A stretch of DNA of 64,000 nucleotides from Streptomyces tendae (GTDB lineage Bacteria; Actinomycetota; Actinomycetes; Streptomycetales; Streptomycetaceae). This document shows positions 1 through 10,056 of the stretch, piece by piece. Both the position numbers and the translations under genes were made by a program. The notes beneath the pieces were generated by a model. That model was not told the DNA's origin, did not search any database, and was given only the letters and a program-made list of their open reading frames with translations. Position 1 is the stretch's first letter. Each line of letters opens with the position of its first letter. The DNA lies in NCBI RefSeq assembly GCF_008632955.1, contig NZ_CP043959.1, positions 3,472,001 through 3,536,000 on the forward strand, read 5' to 3'.

Positions 1-1531
1 GTGGGCATGGCGGTGAACTGCGCGCTCTTGGCCAGGAACGTCCGCATCAGCGGCGTCGCGCCCAGGCCGACGTCCCGCCACAGGGTCCAGCCGAGGGTGA
101 ACTCCCGGCTGCCGTGTGCGTGGTGGTGGAGCGCGGCCGTGTTGAAGTAGTCGTTGGCCGCGCCGTAGTCGGTCTCGCCCGTCTGCCCGGTGAAGCCGAC
201 GAACGAGCCGAAGTTGCACCAGCGCCGGGGTGGCCGCCCGGCGAACGCCGCCTTCAGATGCGCGTACGCGCGCACCTTCAGGTCGCGGACCGCGTGGAAA
301 TCCCGCAGCCGTTTCTTCTCCACCGACGCGGCCCGGTTCGTCCCGGCGATGTTGAGCAGCAGGTCGACGGTGCCCTCGGCCTCGGTGACGCGGTCCACCA
401 CGGCCCGCACCGCCTCCGGGTCGCGTAGGTCGCACACGTGGTACGTCACCCGGTCCTCGCCGCACAGGTCGCGCAGCGCGGCGAGGTTCTCGCGCACCTC
501 GCGTGCCGCCCCCAGCCGGTCGTACGCCATGGTCGCCTCACGCACGGTGAGACGCCGCGGTCCGGTGGTGCACGCCCTGATGAACTCCTTGCGCTCCAGG
601 TGCGCGTCGGGCTCCTCGGCGTCGGGCCGGGTGGATCCGACGAGGTGCAGCCGGGGCCGGTCACGGCGGGCCAGGGCCAGCAGCAGCGCCGCGCCGATGC
701 CCCGCGCCCCGCCCGCCGCCACCACCGTACGCACGGCGGGGGCGGGGGCGCCGGCGGCCGTGCCCGGATCGGCCACCGCCTGCCACAGCAACCGGGTTCC
801 CCCGCGTACCACACGGCCGGCAGCGACTGGTCGGTCACCGTCTCGCGTGCGGCGTCCGGTCCGGCCGAGGCGAGGTCCCGGGACTCGTGCACCACCGCCA
901 GGACCGAGGTGCCGGGCCACTCCAGGGCGAGGCTCTTGACGAAGCCCGTGAACAGCCCGGAGCAGGCGTGCGGCACCCGGCCGGCGCTGATGCCGCCCAG
1001 CACCACGACGACGAACGACTCCGGCGGCGTCGGCAGCGCCGCGCACGCCTTCGCCGTACGGAACAGCGCGTCGTGCAGGGCGAGCAGGGATTCCGAGGGA
1101 ACCGCGTCCTCGCCGTGCAGTTCGACCACCGCCCGGATGTGACGCGGGCGGAGCCGGTGCACGGTCTCCTCGAGGGTGTCGTCGAGCGGGAGCGTCCGGC
1201 CGCCGGCCGTGCCCGACGGGGTGCCGGCCAGCACGGCGGTGCCGGGCGGGAAGAGGTCCGGCACCGTCCCGGGACGCGGCACGGCGGGCGCGGGAGCCAG
1301 CCGCAGGACATGACGGTCCAGCAGCCATGACGGTTCGGCGGCCGCCGCGGGCGGGGCGGTGTCCGGCGGCGGGGCGTCGGGACGCCGGAAGACCACGCGC
1401 AGGGGCGGGGCACCCGGGTGAGGGATCCGCTCCACCACCGCGGTCCCGCTGCCGGAACCGGTCAGCAGGGCGGTCAGCTCACGGGCCCCCTCGGCGCCCA
1501 GCAGGGTGGTGCCCTGGTGCGGGGCGGTCAT
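1..1531 (-). CDS. Pseudo-KR/KR ketoreductase protein of a PKS/lipid synthase (partial at left edge, one frameshift)
   Basis: This NADPH-dependent beta-ketoreductase would reduce beta-keto acyl-ACP during chain building. The start is ATG at 1531, five bases past the stop of the upstream KS gene. Residues 1-240 resemble the structural, non-catalytic half that precedes type I PKS ketoreductases. The catalytic Rossmann half follows, with the motif AAGGARGIG, then NIAGTNRA, and near the edge SFVGFTGQTGETDYGAAN, which carries the Ser, Tyr and Asn expected of a KR. The frame breaks at the C5 run at 799-803: reading one extra base there joins the two halves smoothly (WYAGG then TRLLWQAVADPG). The protein continues past base 1, so any further domain such as a DH is not visible. 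It is last in the leftward operon and probably works with the AT-ACP and ER-KS proteins upstream. Confidence 0.8.
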
Positions 1532-1535
1532 AGGG

Positions 1536-4500
1536 TCACGCTCCTTCCATGACGGCCAGGACGGGCAGGCCGGCCTTCTCGGCCAGGGACCGGCGGGTCA
1601 CCGCGAACAGGAACGCGCCCTCGGCCGCCGAGGTGTCCTCGCCGTCGTTCCAGCCGGGCAGCGCGGTCCCGTTGACGCCGGCGACCAGCGCCACGTCGAT
1701 CTCCCGGAAGCCGAGGTACAGGCCCGCCACGGAGCAGGCCTCCAGGAACGACGCCTCGCCCGCGTCGACGGTGAGGCTGAGGCCGCGCAGGTCGAAGTAG
1801 TTGGACAGGCGGGCGGCGATGACGTTCGGCATCTCGCCGGGGAACGAGTCCTCCGTCGGCGCCGCGATCAGACCGGTGGCCCGCTCCCGCAGCCTCCGCA
1901 GGAACTTCTCCGTCTCGTCCCGGCCCCCCGCTTCCTCCACCACGTGCTCGATCTCGTCGAGGTAGGCGCGGGTCTTGTACAGCAGGGCGTTGCGGGTGGC
2001 GCCGGTGTGCCCGACGACCACACCGGCGGTGCGGTGGTGGTCGAGGACGAACCGGCGTACCGGTTCGTCGAGTTGCTGCATGCAACGGAGCAGCATGAGC
2101 TGGGTGCGGTCGGTGGTCCGGGCCGTGGGCGGTGGCATCCGCAGCTCCTGGAACGGCGGCACGGGGTACACGGGTCCGAACGACGGCTCGGGATCCGGTG
2201 CCCGGCCCGCCGCCCAGGCGGCGACCGCCGCGGCATCCGGTTGCCCCGGCAGCCGGGCGGACCAGCCGACCACGACCAGTGCGTCGTCGACCGGGGCCGG
2301 CACCGCGAGCGGCGTGCCCGACCGTTCGGTGTCGGGACGGTGTTCGGACAGGACGAGGTGGGCGTTGGTGCCGCCGAAACCGAAACCCGACACCGCCACC
2401 CGCCGTGGCCGGTCCGGCCGGGCGGGCCACGGCACCGGCTCGCGCGGCACCCGCAGCCCGCCGGACAGCCCGGCCAGTGCGTCCGGCAGCCGGTCGAAGC
2501 GGTACTGGGCCGGGATGGTGTCGTGCCGGAGCGCGAGCAGGGCGTGGATCACCGACACCACTCCCGCGGCCCAGCCGCTGTGCCCCACCAGGGACTTGTT
2601 GGACGTGACGTGGACGGGCCGCGGACCGGCGTACCGGGTGTGCAGGCTGGTGAACTCGGCCTCGTCCCCGGCCGGGGTGCCCGTCGCGTGAGCGACGATC
2701 CAGTCCACGTCCTGCGGCGCCAGGCCCCCGCGTTCCAGGGCGCGTTCGACGGCGAGTTCCTGACCCGCCGGGGCCGGCGCGTACACCGCCTTGCCGCGCC
2801 CGTCGGCCGACAGACCGATCGCCGACACCAGGCCCAGCACCCGGTCGCCGTCGGCGCGGGCCCGGGACAGCCGCTTCAGCACGACCAGACCGGCGCCGTC
2901 GGAGAACAGCGCCCCGTCCGCCCCCGCGTCCAGCGCCCGGACGGCCCCGCCGGCCGAGAGCCCGTTGAGCTTGGCGAACAGCACCGAGCCGCTCGGCGCC
3001 AAGGCGAAGGAGCCGCCGCACACCGCGATGTCGCTGCGCCCGGACAGCAGGTCGCGCACGCCCAGGTCCATCGCGTACAGCGAGGAGGAGCACGCCGTGT
3101 CCACCATGCGCAGCCGGGTGCCGTCCGGGAGGACGCCGGCCATGGCGTCCCGGCCGACGCGGTGCGGGAGGTAACCGGCCGACGGGTCGTCACCCCGGCG
3201 GAACCGGCGGCGCAGCGCCTGCCCGACCGGGCCCTCCACCGCGTCGTCGCCGTCCTCCGCCAGCACGTCGAGCGCGGACCGCAGGACGAACGCCTCTTCC
3301 AGATGCTGACTGCCGTCGGGCGTGTAGCCGACGCAGAAGGAGTAGCGGTCGCCGGGATCCCGGCGGACACCCTCCAGGGCCTGGTACAGGCTGTGCCGCA
3401 GCCAGAGCGCGGTGTGGTCGAGCCCCGCGTCCGCCGAGCCGTCCTCCACCAGCCGGTCGTGCGGCCGGAAACCGGTGATGAAGCCGGACCGGCGCTGGTA
3501 CGTCTTGTCCGGCGCGCCACGGTCCTCGTCGTGGAAACGGGCGATGTCCCACCGGTCGGGCGGGGCGTCCACGAACAGTTCCGCGCCGGTCGTCAGCAGC
3601 CGCCAGAACTCCTCCGGGGAGGAGGCACCCGGCACCGCGAGCCCCATGCCGACGACGGCCACGGGGTCTTCGGCGTCGTCACCGGCCACGCCGGGCGGGG
3701 TTGCGCAGGGCACGCCCGCGTCCGCCGTGTCCTGGTGCGGCTCGGTGTCCGGGTGTGTCCCTGTGTCCTGGCGTGCGCCCGCATGCGTTCCCGATGCCGA
3801 CGCCGGGCCGGAGGCGAGTGCCGCGCCGCCGTCCGTCGCCGCGTCCGTGCCCGGTGACATCGCGGCGCGCAGCAGGGTGAGCCCGCCGTCCGCCACCACG
3901 GTCTGACCGGTGACCCAGCCGGAGCGGTCGGAGGCGAGGAAGAGGACCACCTCGGCGAGGTCCTCCGGACGTCCGAGCCGCGCCAGCGGGGTGGCCGCGA
4001 CCGTGCGGGCGCTGACCTCGTCGAAGGCGGGGAACATCTGCCCCACCGGGTTGTCGATCAACCCGCAGGACGCCGCGTTCACCCGGATCCGGTCCCCGGC
4101 CAGTTCCGCCGCGAGATAGCGCGTCAGGGACTCCAGGGCGGCCTTGGACACGCCGACCGGCAGGTAGTTGGCCGGGGCGGTCACCGACCCGAGGGAGGAG
4201 ACGTTGACCACCGTGCCGCCCTGCCCGCCGGCCCCGGCGAGCAGGGGCCGGGCGTACCGGGCGCACCACAGCGGGCCCTTGACGTTGGTGGCGTAGGTCC
4301 GGTCGAGCAGTTCCTCGGTGATCTCCTCGAACGGCACGAAGGAGCCGGCCGCCGCGTTGTTGACCAGGATGTCCAGGCGTCCGTACGTCTCGCCGATCTC
4401 CGCGAACATCCGCTCGACCTGGGCCGGGCGGGCCACCGACGCCCGGACGACATGGACGTCCAGGCCACGGCCGGTCAGCTCGCGCGCCTGTTCCTTGGCG

Positions 4501-4646
4501 GCGTCGTAGGAGTGGAAGCAGTTGAGCAGGACGGTGGCGCCGCGCCGGGCCAGCCGCTCGACGACGACGCGCCCCACACTGCCCGCCCCGCCGGTGACGA
4601 GGGCGATCCGCCCGGCGAACTCCGGTGCCGTGTCGTGCGCGGTCAC
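1536..4646 (-). CDS. FabL-type enoyl reductase - KS - truncated KS-like (half CLF) synthase protein
   Basis: A condensing protein of about 1036 residues. Residues 1-265 are a short-chain reductase very like the FabL enoyl-ACP reductase: TGGAGSVGR, NNAAAG, SSLGS and VGVSKAALESLTRYLA. An acidic/Ala linker follows, then a ketosynthase at about 328-770 with DTACSSSL (Cys), HATGTP (His) and NKSLVGHSG (Lys, His). The KS start resembles PfaA (PDKTYQRRSGFI). Residues 775-1036 match only the N-terminal half of another KS fold (EDSFPGEMPNVIAARLSNYF, then TVDAGEASFL with Glu where Cys is expected) and the gene stops there. The start is GTG at 4646, chosen because it forms a GTGA overlap with the AT-ACP gene. 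The role is iterative elongation and enoyl reduction of an acyl chain; the substrate is unknown. Confidence 0.82.
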   Translation of the reverse strand: MTAHDTAPEFAGRIALVTGGAGSVGRVVVERLARRGATVLLNCFHSYDAAKEQARELTGRGLDVHVVRASVARPAQVERMFAEIGETYGRLDILVNNAAAGSFVPFEEITEELLDRTYATNVKGPLWCARYARPLLAGAGGQGGTVVNVSSLGSVTAPANYLPVGVSKAALESLTRYLAAELAGDRIRVNAASCGLIDNPVGQMFPAFDEVSARTVAATPLARLGRPEDLAEVVLFLASDRSGWVTGQTVVADGGLTLLRAAMSPGTDAATDGGAALASGPASASGTHAGARQDTGTHPDTEPHQDTADAGVPCATPPGVAGDDAEDPVAVVGMGLAVPGASSPEEFWRLLTTGAELFVDAPPDRWDIARFHDEDRGAPDKTYQRRSGFITGFRPHDRLVEDGSADAGLDHTALWLRHSLYQALEGVRRDPGDRYSFCVGYTPDGSQHLEEAFVLRSALDVLAEDGDDAVEGPVGQALRRRFRRGDDPSAGYLPHRVGRDAMAGVLPDGTRLRMVDTACSSSLYAMDLGVRDLLSGRSDIAVCGGSFALAPSGSVLFAKLNGLSAGGAVRALDAGADGALFSDGAGLVVLKRLSRARADGDRVLGLVSAIGLSADGRGKAVYAPAPAGQELAVERALERGGLAPQDVDWIVAHATGTPAGDEAEFTSLHTRYAGPRPVHVTSNKSLVGHSGWAAGVVSVIHALLALRHDTIPAQYRFDRLPDALAGLSGGLRVPREPVPWPARPDRPRRVAVSGFGFGGTNAHLVLSEHRPDTERSGTPLAVPAPVDDALVVVGWSARLPGQPDAAAVAAWAAGRAPDPEPSFGPVYPVPPFQELRMPPPTARTTDRTQLMLLRCMQQLDEPVRRFVLDHHRTAGVVVGHTGATRNALLYKTRAYLDEIEHVVEEAGGRDETEKFLRRLRERATGLIAAPTEDSFPGEMPNVIAARLSNYFDLRGLSLTVDAGEASFLEACSVAGLYLGFREIDVALVAGVNGTALPGWNDGEDTSAAEGAFLFAVTRRSLAEKAGLPVLAVMEGA

Positions 4647-6054
4647 CGGGTGCCCGCCCGGCGGAGTCCGTGACGCCGGCCGCCACGAAGTCGACGACCT
4701 TGCCGAAGGTGTCGTAGTCGGCCACGCGGAGTCCCTCCGGCGGCCGGCCCAGCCCGAAGCGCTCGCCGAGCCGGCTCAGCAGTTCGGTCTGCTTCACCGA
4801 GTCGACCCCCAGGTCGGCCTCCAGCAGCACGTCGTCGGTGAAGATCTCCTCCGGGTACTCCATTGCCTCCGCGTACACCGTGCGGACCAGGGCGGTGAGT
4901 TCGTCGCGTCCGGGCCCGTCCGTCGCGCCCTCCGGCCCGGACCGGGCCGTGTCGACCGCCCGGAGCGGGGCCGTCGTGGGGGCCGCGTGCGCCGTCGCGG
5001 GCCCGGCGGAACGGTCGGGCCCCGTCACCGCCGTGCCGGCGCCGGGAGCCGGAGCGGGGGCGGTGTACCGGGGCGCCGCCGCGTGCAGCGCGGCCACGGC
5101 CGCCGTCACTCCGGCCGCCTCGTCACGGCCGGCCAGCGGGGCCACCGTGTGCACCCCGGGGTGCGCCTCGGCGACCAGCGAGGTCAGCACCTGCCCGGCC
5201 CCGGCCTCGACGAAGGTCCGCGCACCGGCCGCGTGCAGCGCGGCGACGGCGCCGCGGAACGCGACCGGGGTCACCAGGTGCAGGGACAGCAGCTCGGCCA
5301 GATCGTCGCCGTCGCGGTAGAACCGGCCGAGGATCGGCGAGTACACCGGCACGGACAGCGGACGGCTCCGGAACCCGCCGATCCGGGCGGCGAACTCGCG
5401 CCGGGCGTCGGCGAGGAGCGGGTTGTGGAACGGGTGCGGTGACCGCAGCGGCGTCGCGGTGACGCCGAGGCGACGGGCGATCGCCTCGGCGGTGGCGACG
5501 TCGTCCGCCGGGCCGGAGAGCACCGTCTGCGCGTCGGCGTTGTCGACGGCCACCACGAGCTCGGGGCGGCCGATCAGCTCCACCAGGCGCCGCGCCCGCT
5601 CCTCGCCGCAGCGCAGCGCGAGCATCGAACCGGCCTCGCGGGCGTGCTCGCGCACCACGGTGATCCGCTCGCACAGCACCGCCGTCGCGTCGGCCAGGTC
5701 GTAGGCGCCCGCGCAGGTCAGCGCCGCGATCTCACCGAGACTGTGGCCGAGGTGGAGGGAGGGCCGCGCGCCCTGCGCGGTGATCAGGCGGTACGTGGCC
5801 ACGGAGGTCGCGAGGACGGCCAGTTGCAGAATGTCCGGGGCCTGTTCCAGGAGGGCGGCCGGGGACGGCGGCGACGGCTGGAACAGTGTCGACGACACGT
5901 TTCTGCCGATCCGTTCCCCGGCGACCGCGTCGACCACCTCGAACGTGTCCCGCACGGCCTCGTCGCCGCGCTCCCGGTGGCCGGCGAGGACACCGGCACG
6001 GTAGGCCCCCTGTCCGGGGAACAACGCGACGGTCAGGTCCAGGTCTGGGTTCAT
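4643..6054 (-). CDS. Acyltransferase-ACP didomain protein
   Basis: This protein supplies extender units and carries the growing chain. From ATG 6054 it starts almost directly in an AT/FabD domain: LFPGQG, GHSLGEI (nucleophile Ser) and HPFHNPLL. An Ala/Pro/Thr linker follows, then an ACP with LEADLGVDSVKQTELL, where Ser is the phosphopantetheine site and the sequence is PUFA/enediyne-like. Read literally, the frame runs past the ACP without a stop. Restoring one base in about 4664-4690 gives a TGA at 4645-4643 overlapping the GTG start of the KS gene, as elsewhere in this operon. A direct fusion to the next protein is the alternative. The PPTase gene just upstream (24 bp away) is a natural partner for activating this ACP. 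Confidence 0.8.
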
Positions 6055-6077
6055 GGCAGGAACTTCCCCTTCGTCGA

Positions 6078-6803
6078 TCAGACGTGCGATGGAACGGCCG
6101 GCTCGCCGAGAGCGGCCGGGTCGGTCAGGTCCGTCCGCCGCACCCGGCCGGGCCGGCCGCCGTGGACGGCGAGGGCGAGCGCGTGCCGGGGGGTGGGACG
6201 CAGCAGCCGGAACCACCAGCCAGCGGGGTGCGCCTGCCGCGGGTCGGTCACCGTGATGCCCGGGGCGGTCCGGGGCGAGAAGGAGAAGCCGTCCAGGCTG
6301 CGGTGCGTGCCGACGCCCAGGGCCTTCAGGTACGCCTCCTTGAGCACCCACAGCTCCCGGGTCCTGGCCGGCCGCTCGGACTCGGGCAGCCCGGCCAGTT
6401 CGGCGCGCTCGGCGGGCGCCAGGAAGCGCGCCACATGGCCGGCCGACTCCACCGACGCCGGCCCGCACTCCACGTCCACCCCGCACGTCCGGCCCCGCGT
6501 GACGGCGCACACCGCGAGCCCGTCGGTGTGCGCGACGCTGAACCGGACGCCGTGGTGGTCCGGAAACGGCTCCGGCCTTCCGTACGGGCCGGTGGTGAAC
6601 CGCCAGGCGTGCACCGGCCACCCGGTACGGGCACTGAGCGCGTACCGGCACAGCAGCCGGCCGGCCAGGAACTGGCGGCGCCGACGGGGCACCGCCATAC
6701 GCGCGTACCGGGCGCGCTCCTCCTCCGTGAGCAGCCGCTCGCCGCCGAGCCGCTCGGCGAGGGCGTCCCAGGCGGACTCGGGCAGCAGCCAGAGATCCGT
6801 CAC
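6078..6803 (-). CDS. 4'-phosphopantetheinyl transferase (Sfp type), copy 1
   Basis: Transfers phosphopantetheine from CoA to carrier-protein serines in the cytoplasm. It is about 241 residues, normal for the Sfp/AcpT class. Visible motifs are YGRPEP, FSVAHTDGLAVCAV, CGVDVE (Mg-binding Asp and Glu) and WVLKEAYLKALG. GTG at 6803 is taken as the start because it overlaps the DAHP synthase stop as GTGA. It lies between the aromatic-precursor genes and the AT-ACP gene. Likely clients are the ACP at about 4.8 kb and the aryl carrier at 13.3 kb. A second paralogue lies at 49.4 kb beside the PUFA-type synthase. Confidence 0.93.
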   Translation of the reverse strand: MTDLWLLPESAWDALAERLGGERLLTEEERARYARMAVPRRRRQFLAGRLLCRYALSARTGWPVHAWRFTTGPYGRPEPFPDHHGVRFSVAHTDGLAVCAVTRGRTCGVDVECGPASVESAGHVARFLAPAERAELAGLPESERPARTRELWVLKEAYLKALGVGTHRSLDGFSFSPRTAPGITVTDPRQAHPAGWWFRLLRPTPRHALALAVHGGRPGRVRRTDLTDPAALGEPAVPSHV

Positions 6804-8179
6804 CGCAGGGCCTCCGGTACGCCCGGGGCGCGGACGGCCTCCCGCAGCTCCAGCAGCCGGTAGGCAAGATCCAGCGACTGGTGGCCGTTCAGCCGCGGAT
6901 CGCACGCCGAGCGGTAGCGCAGCGGCAGATCGGGCGGGGTGATGCCCGCGCCGCCGCCCAGGCACTCCGTGACGTCGTCGCCGGTCAGCTCCAGATGCAC
7001 CCCGCCGGGATGCGCCCCGAGCCCCGTCAGCACCTCGAAGAAGCCGCTCAGCTCGTCCAGGATGTCGTCGAACCGGCGGGTCTTGTGCCCGGAGGGCGCC
7101 GTCACCGTGTTGCCGTGCATCGGGTCGCAGACCCAGCCGACCGTCCGCCCCTCCGCGGCGACCCGCTCCACCAGGCGCGGCAGCACCTCACGCACCCGCC
7201 GCGCGCCCATCCGGGCCACCAGGGTGAGCCGGCCGGGCTCGTCGTCGGGGGACAGCCGGTCGATCAGCCGCAGCAGTTCGTCGCCGGTCACGGACGGTCC
7301 GGTCTTCACCGCGACGGGGTTGCCGATCCGGGAGAAGAACTCCACGTGCGCGCCGTCCGCGCGGCGGGTGCGTTCCCCGATCCACAGCAGATGTCCCGAC
7401 GTGGCGTACGGCGTCCCGGTCACCGCGTCGACCCGCGTCAGCGCCGACTCGTAGTCCAGCAGCAGACCTTCGTGGGACATGAACAGCTCGCCCGGTGTGT
7501 GCCAGCCGTCGCCGGTCCCGGTGAAGCCGCCGGCCCGTGCGATGTCCTCGGTCAGCGGCGCGTAACGGGCCCGTTCCGGGGCGGCGTCCGCGAACCGGCG
7601 CAGCCCCTCGACGGCATGGGCCGGGCTCGCCTGCGCGCTGCCGCAGTAGGCCCGGATCAGGTTCAGGGTGGCGGCGGAGTGCTGGTGGACGCGGACCATG
7701 CGGTGCGGGTCCGGGGTGCGGGCCGCCGCCGTGAACGCCTGCCCGTTGACCGCGTCGCCCCGGTACGCGGGCAGCTCCACGCCGTCACGAAGCTCGGTCG
7801 CCGCCGAGCGCGGCTTGGCGTACTGGCCGGCCATCCGCGCCACCGTGACCACCGGCAACGACATCATGTACCCGAACACGGTGGCCAGTTGCTGCAGTGT
7901 GCCCGCGGTACGCAGCAGCGAGCCGGCGTCCGTGGCGTCCAGGGACTCGGCGCAGTCGCCGCCCTGCACGAGGAACGCCTCGCCCCGCGCCACCGCGGCC
8001 AGCCGGGCCTTGAGCAGATCGCACTCGCGGGGCACCACCAGCGGCAGGCTCGCGGTGAGTGTGGCGACCGCCGCTTCGAGGCCCGCGGGATCGGGCCACT
8101 CGGGCTGCTGGGCGGCCGGCAGGCCGCGCCAGCTCAGGGACGCCGCGTGGGTGGAGGGGAGGTCCAGCAGGGGAGTCAC
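6800..8179 (-). CDS. Class II 3-deoxy-D-arabino-heptulosonate 7-phosphate (DAHP) synthase
   Basis: First enzyme of the shikimate pathway: condenses phosphoenolpyruvate with erythrose 4-phosphate to DAHP. The length of about 459 residues and the motifs fit the plant/actinobacterial class II family: QGGDCAES, ARMAGQYAKPRS, FFSRIGNPVAVKTGPS, WVCDPMHGNT and GVHLELTGDDVTEC. The start GTG 8179 overlaps the ADIC synthase stop as GTGA. As a cluster-encoded extra copy it probably boosts chorismate supply for 3-hydroxyanthranilate, as in phenazine and benzoxazole clusters. Whether it escapes aromatic amino-acid feedback cannot be read from the sequence. Confidence 0.95.
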   Translation of the reverse strand: MTPLLDLPSTHAASLSWRGLPAAQQPEWPDPAGLEAAVATLTASLPLVVPRECDLLKARLAAVARGEAFLVQGGDCAESLDATDAGSLLRTAGTLQQLATVFGYMMSLPVVTVARMAGQYAKPRSAATELRDGVELPAYRGDAVNGQAFTAAARTPDPHRMVRVHQHSAATLNLIRAYCGSAQASPAHAVEGLRRFADAAPERARYAPLTEDIARAGGFTGTGDGWHTPGELFMSHEGLLLDYESALTRVDAVTGTPYATSGHLLWIGERTRRADGAHVEFFSRIGNPVAVKTGPSVTGDELLRLIDRLSPDDEPGRLTLVARMGARRVREVLPRLVERVAAEGRTVGWVCDPMHGNTVTAPSGHKTRRFDDILDELSGFFEVLTGLGAHPGGVHLELTGDDVTECLGGGAGITPPDLPLRYRSACDPRLNGHQSLDLAYRLLELREAVRAPGVPEALR

Positions 8180-10056
8180 GCCGTCAGCTCCGCGGGGTGA
8201 GGCACCGGCGCCAGCGCACCGGTGACCAGGCTGTCGAGGATCGCCGCACCGTTCCGGGTCATGACGGACTCGGGGTGGAACTGCACGGACGTGAAACCCG
8301 GTCCTCGCAGCCCGTGCACCTCCCCGGTCACCCGGTCGCGGGCGACGTCGACCGGGCCGGGGCACAGCGGGCTGTGCAGCCGTCCGCTGCCGGAGTACGC
8401 GGCGAAGGTGTTGTAGAAGTAGACCGGCTCCTCCGTGCCGAACAGGTCGACCGTGCGGCGTACCCCCTGGTGGGGGACGTCCAGACGCCGCAGACCGAGG
8501 CCCAGCAGGGAGCAGAGGACCTGATGGCTCAGGCAGACGGAGACGAACGGGATCCGCAGGTTCAGCAGGCTGCCGGTGACCGCCCGCAGATGGGCGATCT
8601 TGGCGTCGTCCAGCCGGCGGGGGTCGCCGGGGCCCGGACCGAGCACAACGACGTCGTACCCCGAGACGCGGTACGGCTCGTCGAACCGGCGGACCGTCAC
8701 GTCGTACCCGGCGCTGCGCAGTTGCAGGGCGCCCATGGCGGTGAAGGTGTCTTCCGCGTCGACGACGAGCACCTTGTCCCGGGAGACGGCCGGAGGCGGG
8801 GCAGGGGAGAGCCAGAAACGGGACAGCGGGGCGTTCCGCTCGGAGAGGGCCGCCCGCACCCGGGGGTCGCCGTCCAGGCCGCGGGTCACGGGACGCTCGC
8901 CCGCCCGGTGCAGGGCGTCCAGCAGACCGGCCGCCTTGGCCCGGGTCTCCGCCGCCTCCTTCACCGGGTCCGAGTCGCGCACCAGCGTCGCCCCGACCCC
9001 GATCCGCACCCGGCCGGCCGCGTCGACGTCCGCCGTCCTGATCATGATCGCCGAGTCCATGCGGCGCCGGCCCGCGTCGTCCCGGCCGATCAGCGCGGCC
9101 ACCCCCGAGTAGTAGCCCCGGCCACCCGGCTCGAACGCGGCGATCACCCGGCACGCGCTCTGCACCGGGCTGCCGGTCACCGTCGGGGCCAGCAGGGTCT
9201 CCCGCAGGACCTCGCGCACGTCCCGCGCGGTGCGGCCGACGATCCGGTACTCGGTGTGGGCGAGGTGGGCCATCTCCTTGAGGTGCGGACCGACCACGTG
9301 CGCGTCGTCGCACACGCGGCTCATCATCTTCAGCTCCTCGTCCAGCACCATGTACAGCTCGTGCGTCTCCTTGCCGTCGGCGAGGAAGTCCAGGACCGAG
9401 GAGACCGTCGGGCCGTCCCGCGGATAGCGGAAGGTGCCGCTGATCGGATTCATCACGGCGACGCCGTCGTCGAGGCTCACGTGCCGTTCCGGACTCGCCC
9501 CGACGAAGGTGCGCTCGCCGGTGTGGATCAGGAACGTCCAGTAGGCGCCCGGCTCCGCGCGCAGCAGCCGTCCGAAGAACCCCAGCGCGGTGCGCGGCGA
9601 CCAGTCGCGGACCTCGGTGACGAAGGTGCGCTTGAGGACGAAGTTGGCGCCGGCGCCGTGCCCGATCTCCTCCGCGAGCACGCGGCGCACCAGGTCGCCG
9701 TACTCCTCGTCGTCCAGGTCGAAGCCGCCCTCGCCGGTGACCACCGGCCAGTCGAGCACCGTGTCGAGTACCTGGCCGACGGGCAGCAGCGCCTGCTCGC
9801 GCACGGGCATGGCGAGCAGCGGCTCACCGTCGTCGTGATGGTCGTAGCCGCGCTCGCCGACCACCCGGTACGGCAGGACGGCGAGTACCTCGTGGGTGCC
9901 GGGGACACCGAGGTCCGGTACCGGCAGCGCGTCGAGGGAGGCGACGGTGACGACGTCCCCGAGCAGCAGCTCCACGTGGTCCGCGACCCCGCTCTCGGGG
10001 CGGTGCAGCAGCGCGAACGCCGAGCCCCCGGCGGCGAGTTCCTCCAGGGGGATCAC
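8176..10056 (-). CDS. phzE: PhzE-type 2-amino-2-deoxyisochorismate (ADIC) synthase
   Basis: Converts chorismate plus glutamine-derived ammonia to ADIC (anthranilate-synthase family, single-chain form, about 626 residues). The N-terminal part is the chorismate-utilising domain with GASPERH, MNPISGTFRYP, SPVQSACRVI, YYSGVAALIG and IGVGATLVRDSD. The C-terminal 190 residues are a class I glutamine amidotransferase with GPGPGDPR, VCLSHQVL (nucleophile Cys) and QFHPESV (His, Glu). The PhzE type is preferred over plain anthranilate synthase because a PhzD-like isochorismatase is encoded directly upstream with a 4-bp GTGA overlap. It feeds the 3-hydroxyanthranilate branch. Confidence 0.92.
   Translation of the reverse strand: MIPLEELAAGGSAFALLHRPESGVADHVELLLGDVVTVASLDALPVPDLGVPGTHEVLAVLPYRVVGERGYDHHDDGEPLLAMPVREQALLPVGQVLDTVLDWPVVTGEGGFDLDDEEYGDLVRRVLAEEIGHGAGANFVLKRTFVTEVRDWSPRTALGFFGRLLRAEPGAYWTFLIHTGERTFVGASPERHVSLDDGVAVMNPISGTFRYPRDGPTVSSVLDFLADGKETHELYMVLDEELKMMSRVCDDAHVVGPHLKEMAHLAHTEYRIVGRTARDVREVLRETLLAPTVTGSPVQSACRVIAAFEPGGRGYYSGVAALIGRDDAGRRRMDSAIMIRTADVDAAGRVRIGVGATLVRDSDPVKEAAETRAKAAGLLDALHRAGERPVTRGLDGDPRVRAALSERNAPLSRFWLSPAPPPAVSRDKVLVVDAEDTFTAMGALQLRSAGYDVTVRRFDEPYRVSGYDVVVLGPGPGDPRRLDDAKIAHLRAVTGSLLNLRIPFVSVCLSHQVLCSLLGLGLRRLDVPHQGVRRTVDLFGTEEPVYFYNTFAAYSGSGRLHSPLCPGPVDVARDRVTGEVHGLRGPGFTSVQFHPESVMTRNGAAILDSLVTGALAPVPHPAELTA

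Noticed and set aside
1506..3857. Long rightward frame antisense to the KS gene, and similar long antisense frames over most cluster genes
   Set aside because: These are high-G+C shadows: Arg/Gly/Pro-rich, no recognisable domain, and the opposite strand has clear conserved motifs.
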